Positions 1-5,878 of a stretch of 7,200 nucleotides of DNA are shown in pieces. Below the pieces are notes generated by a model. That model ran no database searches and had not been told where the DNA came from. It worked only from the letters and a program-made list of their open reading frames with translations. Every line of letters begins with the position of its first letter. Position 1 is the stretch's first letter. The DNA is taken from positions 1-7,200 of the forward strand of contig JAQVKB010000051.1 in the NCBI GenBank assembly GCA_028694875.1, read 5' to 3'. The position numbers and the translations under genes are program-made. Source of the stretch: Candidatus Izemoplasmatales bacterium. Its GTDB lineage: Bacteria; Bacillota_I; Bacilli_A; Izemoplasmatales; Hujiaoplasmataceae.

Positions 1-582
1 AACATCGGCGTTTTTCTTTTTCGCGGGATTCATGTGATGAGATCCGGATCCTAATGACATCGCGACTTTGGAAATCGTCTCACGCTTTGAACCAATCAAT
101 CGAATCGCATCAATCGAAAACGTTTGGCGTAAGTGTGCGACAAAATCATCAAATGACACGGGTTCGATGTCTCCAATGCGACCGATGCCTTCTTGATCAT
201 CGAGCAAACTACGGTTTTGTACACCCAGAAGATCACAAAACACATCGTTCATCCCACCGTCTGAGACATCAAAATTGGTATGCATCGCATAAAGGGCGAT
301 ATTGTGTTTGATGAGATTCAAAATCGTCCATCCACGCGGGGTATCGATTGTAATCGAAGAGATTGGTTTGAATATCAACGGATGATGGGATAAAATCATA
401 TCCGCTTTCAACTGGATGGCTTCTTTGACAACTTCTTTCGTACAGTCAAGGGTAATCAAGACTTTTTTGGCGCGTTGATTGGCGTTGCCGATCTGTAACC
501 CGACATTGTCCCAATCATACGCAGCTTCTTTGGGATAATCTAGTTCAAGATGTTTGATGATATCGATCAAATTGACATTCAT
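1..582 (-). CDS. Nif3-like dinuclear metal center protein (YqfO/YbgI family), 3' end beyond the window
   Basis: The reading frame is open from the ATG at 580-582 to the left edge: 194 codons, C-terminus missing. Metal-site motifs of the family are visible: WDNVGLQIG (residues 24-32), SHHPLIFKP (65-73) with the paired ligands H66 and H67, and HTNFD (101-105) with ligands H101 and D105. The remaining His/Glu pair expected near the C-terminus is outside the window. GIGRIG (132-137) and a Gly-rich turn at 178-181 lead into the second half of the Nif3 fold. No PII-like domain is inserted before GIGRIG, so this is the short form and the full protein is probably about 250-270 residues. The start overlaps the trmK stop as ATGA, and a strong AAGGAG lies 8 nt upstream inside trmK. 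Family members bind two metal ions, but their biological role is unsettled; older 'GTP cyclohydrolase' labels are doubtful. Identity is near certain, function is not. Confidence 0.93.
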   Translation of the reverse strand, partial: MNVNLIDIIKHLELDYPKEAAYDWDNVGLQIGNANQRAKKVLITLDCTKEVVKEAIQLKADMILSHHPLIFKPISSITIDTPRGWTILNLIKHNIALYAMHTNFDVSDGGMNDVFCDLLGVQNRSLLDDQEGIGRIGDIEPVSFDDFVAHLRQTFSIDAIRLIGSKRETISKVAMSLGSGSHHMNPAKKKNADV

Positions 583-1232
583 TGGATGCACTCCTTCAGT
601 AATGCGATTTCTTCGGCCAAAGCGGTTTGAACTTCCTTCGTTTTGGCATGTTGCTGGGCCTGTGTCAACACCGCGATGCGTTGACCAATAAAGCGGACCA
701 TGGCCTCTGGTTTTTCTTGGAGAATGATAGGGCCAAAGCGTCGTTCCATCTCGGTTAAGGTCATTTCACCAGGAACAGCTTTGATGATTTGATAATATTT
801 GTCATGGTCGATGAGCGCGACTTCTTGGGTAATCTCAAAATGATGTTCTTCGAGGAAACGACGCGTGTCTTCGCTTTCTGAATTGGGGCAAAGGATCAGT
901 TGGTGGATGTGGCGAAGATCTCCACCGCTCAGAATGTCGGCGATCAATCTTCCGCCCATTCCTAGGATTGTGACGGCATCACACTGAGGATCCACTTTGG
1001 ATAATCCATCCGAGAGCCATACCTCAATCTGACTGGCCTTCGAAGAAGCCAAAGCATTCACGCGAGATTTCTCGAAGGGTTTTTGTTTGTTTTCAATCGC
1101 AATTGCACGTTTGGCAATCCCTCTTTCGACGGCTTCAATGGCGACATAAGCGTGATCACTACCGACATCCATCAAGCAAACACAGTCCCCCAAGAACGAA
1201 AGAGCGGCTTCAAGCCGCTTCGAGAGAATCAT
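579..1232 (-). CDS. trmK: tRNA (adenine(22)-N(1))-methyltransferase TrmK
   Basis: The product is a 217-residue SAM-dependent methyltransferase that makes m1A at position 22 of tRNAs in Gram-positive bacteria. The Rossmann-type SAM site is clear: LSKRL at 3-7, motif I DVGSDHAY at 22-29, an acidic loop around AIE 45-47, LSDGL at 73-77, and ILGMGGRLI at 89-97, which matches the GMGG motif of TrmK. LILCPNSES (112-120) corresponds to the conserved LILQPN segment at the catalytic face. The last 40 or so residues are Ala/Glu/Gln-rich and helical, as in the coiled-coil C-terminal domain of the Bacillus YqfN protein. Length is slightly below the Bacillus enzyme (roughly 230-240). The ATG at 1230-1232 overlaps the rpoD TGA (ATGA), so translation is probably coupled to rpoD; the nearest upstream purine run, GGAAG, is close to the ATG. 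The TGA stop overlaps the next start in the same way. Confidence 0.95.
   Translation of the reverse strand: MILSKRLEAALSFLGDCVCLMDVGSDHAYVAIEAVERGIAKRAIAIENKQKPFEKSRVNALASSKASQIEVWLSDGLSKVDPQCDAVTILGMGGRLIADILSGGDLRHIHQLILCPNSESEDTRRFLEEHHFEITQEVALIDHDKYYQIIKAVPGEMTLTEMERRFGPIILQEKPEAMVRFIGQRIAVLTQAQQHAKTKEVQTALAEEIALLKECIQ
591..596 (-). promoter_or_regulatory. Ribosome binding site for the nif3-like gene
   Basis: On the minus strand this reads AAGGAG, 8 nt before the ATG at 580-582. It lies within the last codons of trmK. It fixes the start of the nif3-like gene and shows that the gene can recruit ribosomes itself as well as through the ATGA overlap. Confidence 0.7.
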
Positions 1233-2530
1233 TGTCTTCCATTGGTGAAATCCTTGAGTTTCTTGGAACGCGAAGGATGACGAAGTTTTCGTAACGCTTT
1301 AGCTTCGATTTGACGAATCCGTTCACGGGTTACACCAAACTCTTTGCCCACTTCTTCCAACGTACGTGTTCTTCCATCCAAGAGACCAAAACGCATCCGC
1401 AATACTTTTTCCTCTCTGTCGGTTAAGGTTTCCAAAACCGCGTCGAGTTCGCGCTTGAGCATTTCTTTGGAGGTATATTCATAAGGGGTCAAAGTATCGG
1501 GATCGGCGATGAAATCGCCTAATGAAGAATCTTCTTCTTCACCGACTGGGCTTTCTAAGGAGATGGGTTCTTGGGCCACTTTTTGGATGATTTGTACTTT
1601 GTCGACGGAAATCTTCATTTCCGCCGCGACCTCATCGGGATGAGGTTCGCGTTTGAGTTTTTGGGTCAATGTCCGTTGGGTACGAACAAGTTTGTTGATG
1701 GTTTCAACCATATGGACAGGAATTCGAATCGTCCGTGCTTGGTCGGCAATGGCACGGGTAATCGCTTGGCGAATCCACCAAGTCGCATACGTCGAGAATT
1801 TGAATCCTTTGGTATGATCAAACTTATAGACGGCTTTCATGAGACCCATGTTGCCTTCTTGAATCAAGTCGAGGAATTGCATGCCTCGACCGACATAACG
1901 TTTTGCAATCGAAACCACGAGTCGAAGGTTGGCTTCCACGAGTTTCTTTTCGCTAAACTCGCCGCGTTTGAAGAGTTCTTCATACTCCGCGAGTTGTTGC
2001 GAAGTGATGGTTTCTCCTGCCGCAACGCGCTCATTGTAATCTTCTTTGGCTTTTCTCGAACGGGAAATCAATGTGGCGAGTTCATACTCTTCATCGCCCG
2101 TGAGGAGTTCGACACGGCCGATTTCTTTGAGATACATCCGGACAGGATCATCGACTTTGATGGAGATGGAAGAATCGAATTGTTTTTCCAACATCAATTC
2201 TTCTTCAATTTCTTTCGCATAATCAAAGTCAAGTAATTCTTCTTCGGAAATATCTTCATCGGAGAGCTCATCAAGATCGACAAAATCGTCGTCTTCGCCT
2301 TCTTCTTCCGAAGCTTCCTCCGCCGGAGCGGCTTCGACTTCTTCCTCTTCTTCGAGTTCGGCCAAATCGACGTATTCTTCGGGGAAAATGCCTTCGTCTT
2401 CGAGTGCCATTAACACTTCATCAAACATCGTGGAATTTTCATCCACGAGTTTTTTGACATCATCGAGAGAAAGAACACCTTGTTCTTCCCAAAGCGCATT
2501 AAGTTTTTTTAGGATTTCGGTTTTTTCCAT
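1229..2530 (-). CDS. rpoD: Primary (housekeeping) sigma factor RpoD/SigA
   Basis: This 433-residue protein directs RNA polymerase to standard -10/-35 promoters. A region 1.1-like helical segment (1-50) is followed by a very acidic linker (about 51-118). Region 1.2 begins DDPVRMYLKEIG (127-138). Region 2 (about 197-267) contains NLRLVVSIAKRYVGRG and the -10 recognition/melting helix YATWWIRQAITRAI (248-261). Region 3 spans about 270-345 (PVHMVETINK, then LGDFIADP). Region 4 carries the -35 helix-turn-helix EEVGKEFGVTRERIRQIEAK (392-411) and ends RHPSRSKKLKDF. The core closely resembles Bacillus SigA (371 residues). The extra length is in the N-terminal acidic linker and in a segment of about 30 residues between regions 1.2 and 2.1 (about 155-190). 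The start lies inside dnaG, with AAGGAG 5 nt upstream. All conserved regions are present, so it should be fully active. No internal promoter was evident just upstream. Confidence 0.98.
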   Translation of the reverse strand: MEKTEILKKLNALWEEQGVLSLDDVKKLVDENSTMFDEVLMALEDEGIFPEEYVDLAELEEEEEVEAAPAEEASEEEGEDDDFVDLDELSDEDISEEELLDFDYAKEIEEELMLEKQFDSSISIKVDDPVRMYLKEIGRVELLTGDEEYELATLISRSRKAKEDYNERVAAGETITSQQLAEYEELFKRGEFSEKKLVEANLRLVVSIAKRYVGRGMQFLDLIQEGNMGLMKAVYKFDHTKGFKFSTYATWWIRQAITRAIADQARTIRIPVHMVETINKLVRTQRTLTQKLKREPHPDEVAAEMKISVDKVQIIQKVAQEPISLESPVGEEEDSSLGDFIADPDTLTPYEYTSKEMLKRELDAVLETLTDREEKVLRMRFGLLDGRTRTLEEVGKEFGVTRERIRQIEAKALRKLRHPSRSKKLKDFTNGRQ

Positions 2531-4320
2531 GGGTTCTCCTTTTTGAGTTCTTGGATTCGGATCAGTAAAGCTTGAATTTGTTTCGAAATGTTCATGAATT
2601 CTTCTTGCGTCGGCGCAAGTTCGCGATCTTTTTGGAGTGCGAGGACTTCATCTTCGAGTTTCGAGATGTTCACGGAATGGATGAGTTGGGCCAAATCGAC
2701 ATCGCTGAAATCACCAATGCCCTCTTCCAGGCGTTGACGAACCATCGTGCGTTCGCTCTCTTTGGTGAACGCTTTGACGACCAACTCGGTGATGTCTTCT
2801 AACGAATTGTCTTTGGCGAGAATCGCTTCCGCCTCCACTAAAATCGAGACATTGAGATTCTCTTTGACAAACATCGGTGTTAATGCATCGATAATCGGGA
2901 TGCGAAACTCTCTTTTTTTCACAAAATAAAGCAACAAGCGGTTTTCGGCACGAATCCGCTTACTGAGGATGGCAATGTTCGCAATTTGTTCTTTCTTTCG
3001 CTTGTTCGAAGCGAGAATCGCTTGGGTGATTTGATGGTGATGCATATCACTTCGAATCACGGATTCGTCAACGGACAAATCTTGAGTGAGTTTCTTGATG
3101 TAGAATTCGAGAAGGGTTTGCGAACCGCGGCGTTCGAGTGATTTGAAGAGTTGAGCTTTGAATTCTTCCACCTGAGAAGGTTTTGTTAAATCAAATTTAC
3201 GCTTTGTGACTTCGTATTCGAACTCCACAGGATCAATGACATGATTTTCGAGATAACTCGCAAACGCGGCTTTGGACTTTTTCCGAACAAACTCATCGGG
3301 ATCGAGTCCTTCCGGTAGCAACACAACGCCCACGACGAGTCCCGCGTTTTCGAGGACGCGTATCCCCGTCACCATGGCTTCAAAACCGGCACTGTCTCCA
3401 TCATAACAGAGTACCGCTTGATCGGTATGCTTTTTGATCAAGCGTGCTTGTTCTTCGGTAAGGGCGGTGCCCATCGAGCACACGCCTTCTTTCACCCCCG
3501 CTTGGAACGCGGCGATGACATCGAGGTAACCTTCAAACAAGACGACACGTTTTTGGCGACGAATGAAAGGAAGTGCTTTGTCGAGATTATAGAGGACTTG
3601 GCTTTTCACAAACAGTTTCGTTTGCGGCGTATTGACGTATTTGGCTTCGTTCTCGTTCTTTTCGAGAATCCGTCCCGAGAATGCAACGAGTTTTCCTTGT
3701 TCGTTTCGAATCGGGAAAATCAACCGATGTCGAAACAAATCATAATAATCTTTTCCACCTTTGTTGATGAGTCCAAGTTCCATCATTTCCACAGGTTCAT
3801 AGGTGCTTTTGAGTTCTTGGAATAAGACGGATCGCTCTTGCGGTGCATAACCCAGTTCGAAATATTGAATCGTATGCACATCCAAACCACGACCACGAAT
3901 GTAATCGAGCGCGACTTTGCCACGCTCCATGTTTGTCAAATTGACTTGGTAGAATGCATTCGCGGCTTCATTGAGTTCATACGGACGTTTCAAATCCGAT
4001 TTGATGTGATATTCGTCTCCGCCTTCGGTCTCGATTTCGATGTGATATCGATGTGCGAGTTCGGCAATGGCTTCTGGATAGGAGATGTTTTTGTACTTCT
4101 GGACGAAATGGATGGCATCGCCTTTTTCGTGACAGCCATAACAGTTAAACAACCCGCTATCTTTATGGACGAAAAAAGAAGGTGTTTTCTCACTGTGGAA
4201 CGGGCAAAGTCCGGTCAGATTCTTCCCTGAGGGTTGAAGCTTCACGACTTCGGAGACCACATCGACAATATCAGCCGTGCGTTTGACGAGGTCGATCGTC
4301 TGTTGGCTGATTTTTGCCAT
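2509..4320 (-). CDS. dnaG: DNA primase DnaG
   Basis: The product is a 603-residue bacterial primase that makes the RNA primers for lagging-strand synthesis and origin firing, working with the replicative helicase. The N-terminal CHC2 zinc domain is complete, with ligands C39, H42, C60 and C63 (LCPFHSEKTPSF, then FNCYGCHEKGDAIHF). The catalytic core follows: RHRLIFPI at 197-204 and FSGR at 214-217 belong to the RNA polymerase domain. The Toprim domain supplies FEGYLDV (262-268) with catalytic E263, and YDGDSAG (306-312) with metal-binding D307 and D309. From about residue 390 the protein is divergent and helical, as expected for the helicase-interacting domain; I cannot identify individual contacts there. 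Length is usual for the family. AAGGTG lies 5 nt before the ATG at 4318-4320. The gene starts 24 nt after glyS and ends 22 nt inside rpoD, so the three are probably co-transcribed. Confidence 0.98.
   Translation of the reverse strand: MAKISQQTIDLVKRTADIVDVVSEVVKLQPSGKNLTGLCPFHSEKTPSFFVHKDSGLFNCYGCHEKGDAIHFVQKYKNISYPEAIAELAHRYHIEIETEGGDEYHIKSDLKRPYELNEAANAFYQVNLTNMERGKVALDYIRGRGLDVHTIQYFELGYAPQERSVLFQELKSTYEPVEMMELGLINKGGKDYYDLFRHRLIFPIRNEQGKLVAFSGRILEKNENEAKYVNTPQTKLFVKSQVLYNLDKALPFIRRQKRVVLFEGYLDVIAAFQAGVKEGVCSMGTALTEEQARLIKKHTDQAVLCYDGDSAGFEAMVTGIRVLENAGLVVGVVLLPEGLDPDEFVRKKSKAAFASYLENHVIDPVEFEYEVTKRKFDLTKPSQVEEFKAQLFKSLERRGSQTLLEFYIKKLTQDLSVDESVIRSDMHHHQITQAILASNKRKKEQIANIAILSKRIRAENRLLLYFVKKREFRIPIIDALTPMFVKENLNVSILVEAEAILAKDNSLEDITELVVKAFTKESERTMVRQRLEEGIGDFSDVDLAQLIHSVNISKLEDEVLALQKDRELAPTQEEFMNISKQIQALLIRIQELKKENPWKKPKS
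2536..2541 (-). promoter_or_regulatory. Ribosome binding site for rpoD
   Basis: The minus strand reads AAGGAG, 5 nt before the rpoD ATG at 2528-2530, within the last dnaG codons. It decides the rpoD start and explains how rpoD can be translated despite its 22-nt overlap with dnaG in another frame. Confidence 0.8.
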
Positions 4321-4325
4321 GATTT

Positions 4326-4331
4326 CACCTT
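4326..4331 (-). promoter_or_regulatory. Ribosome binding site for dnaG
   Basis: The minus strand reads AAGGTG, 5 nt before the dnaG ATG, in the 24-nt gap after glyS. The gap has no room for a promoter plus leader and contains no hairpin, so dnaG is probably read from the glyS transcript. Confidence 0.65.
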
Positions 4332-4344
4332 CTTTCGTGGATGT

Positions 4345-5727
4345 TTATTTCAATAGATTTTTCAATGTAGCGCTCAAATCCTGAATCGCCACCGTGGATT
4401 GGGTCATGTTATCCCGATGACGAATCGTCACCGTGCCTTGTTCCAACGAATCGTTGTCGATTGTCACGCAAATCGGCGTGCCAATCGCGTCTTGACGGCG
4501 ATATCGTTTCCCAATGTTTCCAGCTTCGTCATACAGCACATCAAACTCTTCGAGAAGGGTTTGATACACTTCTTGGGCTTTTTCGGAATGAAGTTTCTTG
4601 ATCAGTGGGAACACGGCCACATGATACGGGGCAAGTTTTGGGGAAACCTTGAGAACCGTGCGGGTGTCACCACCTTCGAGTTCTTCTTCGACAAGCGCAT
4701 CATTGAGGATGGCGAGGAACAAACGTTCCACGCCCAAGGAAGGCTCAATCACATACGGCAAATAACGCTCATTGGTCTCTGGATCGAGATAAGCAAGATT
4801 TTCACCGCTGAAGGTTTGATGTTGCTTCAAATCATAATCCGTTCTTGAGGCAATCCCCCAAAGTTCATCAAATCCCCATGGGAATTGATAAAGAATATCG
4901 GTGGTCGCATTCGAATAAAACGAGAGCTTCTCTTGTGGATGATCATAGAATTTCACATGATCTTCTTGGAGTCCTAACGAAAACAGGAAGTTCTTGGAGG
5001 CCGTGCGCCAATGATCAAACCATTCGAGTTCAGTGCCTGGCTTGCAGAAAAATTCAAGTTCCATTTGCTCGAATTCACGCGTACGGAAAATGAAGTTTCC
5101 AGGCGTGATTTCATTACGGAACGATTTTCCGATTTGGCCAATCCCAAACGGTACTTTCATTCTTGAAGTCCGTTGTACGTTTTTGAAGTTGAGGAAAATC
5201 CCTTGCGCGGTTTCTGGTCGCAAATAGATTTGGCTCTTGGCGTCTTCGATGACACCTTGACTGGTTTTGAACATCAAATTAAATTCACGGATTTCCGTGT
5301 AATTCACCTTACCACACACGGGGCACGGAATCTGATGTTCAACGATGTATTCATACATCTTCGATTTGGGCCAACCGTCCGCATCAACCGTTCCTTTGGA
5401 AAACGACTCAATGAGTTTGTCGGCGCGATGTCTCGACTTACAAGATTTGCAGTCCATCAATGGATCTTGGAATCCGCCGACATGGCCGCTTGCTTCCCAC
5501 GTTTTGGGGTTCAAAAGAATCGCGGAATCGAGTCCCACGTTGAGCGGGTGTCTACGAACAAACGCATCCCACCAGGCTTTTTTAATCTTGTTTTTCAACA
5601 AAACACCAAGAGGACCATAATCCCATGTATTCGCCAAACCACCATAAATCTCGGATCCTTGATACACGAATCCGTACTGTTTGGAATAGTTGACTAGTTG
5701 TTCTAACGTGTTGCTCAAGATGATCAT
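4345..5727 (-). CDS. glyS: Glycyl-tRNA synthetase, single-chain (alpha2, eukaryote/archaea-like) type
   Basis: The 460-residue class II enzyme attaches glycine to tRNA-Gly in the cytoplasm. GSEIYGGLANTWDYGPLG (24-41) is the N-terminal signature of the dimeric GlyRS. Class II motif 1 falls around GHVGGFQDP (81-89). Two Cys pairs, C93/C96 and C135/C138, form a probable zinc site seen in many bacterial members. Motif 2 is FRNEI (203-207) with the RTREFEQMELEFF strand (215-227). Motif 3 is GVERL (332-336). The C-terminal anticodon-binding domain starts near residue 365 (LAPYHVAVFPL). It is unrelated in architecture to the two-subunit GlyQ/GlyS that Bacillus has at this position. The ATG at 5725-5727 lies only 3 nt from GGAG of the best ribosome site; the in-frame TTG at 5716-5718 is better spaced, so the true start may be three codons later. 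It is the first gene of the second transcription unit, with its own promoter. Confidence 0.97.
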   Translation of the reverse strand: MIILSNTLEQLVNYSKQYGFVYQGSEIYGGLANTWDYGPLGVLLKNKIKKAWWDAFVRRHPLNVGLDSAILLNPKTWEASGHVGGFQDPLMDCKSCKSRHRADKLIESFSKGTVDADGWPKSKMYEYIVEHQIPCPVCGKVNYTEIREFNLMFKTSQGVIEDAKSQIYLRPETAQGIFLNFKNVQRTSRMKVPFGIGQIGKSFRNEITPGNFIFRTREFEQMELEFFCKPGTELEWFDHWRTASKNFLFSLGLQEDHVKFYDHPQEKLSFYSNATTDILYQFPWGFDELWGIASRTDYDLKQHQTFSGENLAYLDPETNERYLPYVIEPSLGVERLFLAILNDALVEEELEGGDTRTVLKVSPKLAPYHVAVFPLIKKLHSEKAQEVYQTLLEEFDVLYDEAGNIGKRYRRQDAIGTPICVTIDNDSLEQGTVTIRHRDNMTQSTVAIQDLSATLKNLLK

Positions 5728-5734
5728 CCTCTCC
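5728..5734 (-). promoter_or_regulatory. Ribosome binding site for glyS, start-deciding
   Basis: The minus strand reads GGAGAGG and abuts the ATG at 5725-5727 directly. Its 3' end lies 9 nt from the in-frame TTG at 5716-5718. The spacing suits the TTG better than the ATG, leaving the exact N-terminus open by three residues. Confidence 0.6.
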
Positions 5735-5758
5735 GATAATGCATAATATCTCAGTTTA

Positions 5759-5786
5759 ATTATAAGCGTTTTGTTTGGAAAGTCAA
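5759..5786 (-). promoter_or_regulatory. SigA-type promoter of the glyS-dnaG-rpoD-trmK-nif3 unit
   Basis: On the minus strand a -35 box TTGACT (5781-5786) is separated by 16 nt from a perfect -10 box TATAAT (5759-5764). Transcription would start near 5752, giving a leader of about 25 nt before glyS. It sits just downstream of the recO terminator and is the only good promoter seen in the intergenic region. Because rpoD lies in this unit, the housekeeping sigma factor probably drives its own gene. Confidence 0.78.
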
Positions 5787-5792
5787 GGCGGA

Positions 5793-5813
5793 TTATATAA
5801 TAGCATTATATAA
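5793..5813. repeat. Perfect A/T-rich inverted repeat upstream of the glyS promoter
   Basis: Arms TTATATAAT (5793-5801) and ATTATATAA (5805-5813) are perfect inverted copies around the 3-nt centre AGC. The repeat lies about 7-27 nt upstream of the -35 box, roughly -41 to -61 from the predicted start. That is where an UP element that contacts the RNA polymerase alpha subunit, or an operator, would sit. The arms contain TATAAT-like strings, but neither has a recognisable -35 box on the minus strand. Function is inferred from position only. Confidence 0.5.
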
Positions 5814-5830
5814 ATACCGCGAAACGAGGC

Positions 5831-5878
5831 GAAAAAGAAGTGCTGGAAGGATTAATATCCGAGGAATCCTTCCAGCAC
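5831..5878 (-). terminator. Intrinsic terminator after recO, stem overlapping the recO 3' end
   Basis: Perfect 14-bp arms GTGCTGGAAGGATT (5840-5853) and AATCCTTCCAGCAC (5865-5878) flank an 11-nt loop. Reading the minus strand, the hairpin is followed by a T-rich run (TTCTTTTTC, 5831-5839), which gives it a direction and ends the era-recO transcript. The plus-strand side lacks an equally good T-run. The recO stop codon (5852-5854) sits at the junction of loop and distal stem arm, so the proximal arm and loop encode the last RecO residues. Confidence 0.85.

Noticed and set aside
22..45. GSGSHHM-like peptide in the nif3 product, with BamHI-like sites nearby, resembling an expression-vector tag remnant
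   Set aside because: It sits within the family's Gly-rich turn and the frame continues as normal Nif3 sequence (NPAKKKNADV) on its far side. There is no vector junction; the resemblance is chance.
1571..2236. Long plus-strand open frame (221 codons) opposite rpoD
   Set aside because: It is the antisense shadow of the strongly conserved sigma factor. The translation is Phe-rich with no recognisable domain, and no promoter or ribosome site was seen for it.
2270..2400. Low-complexity GAA/GAG/GAT-rich stretch that could be taken for a DNA repeat
   Set aside because: It is coding sequence for the acidic linker of the sigma factor, with mixed codons and no fixed repeat unit.
3418..3825. Plus-strand open frame opposite the dnaG catalytic core (and a similar one at 3838-4230)
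   Set aside because: Both lie antisense to clear primase motifs, have Phe-rich shadow composition and show no domain.
4399..5697. Several plus-strand frames opposite glyS
   Set aside because: They are antisense to an intact GlyRS with all class II motifs and have no independent coding signal.
5792..5810. Extra minus-strand promoters using the TATAAT strings inside the A/T palindrome
   Set aside because: At the correct distance the -35 positions read GCGGTA and TTCGCC, far from TTGACA; the downstream TTGACT/TATAAT pair is much better.
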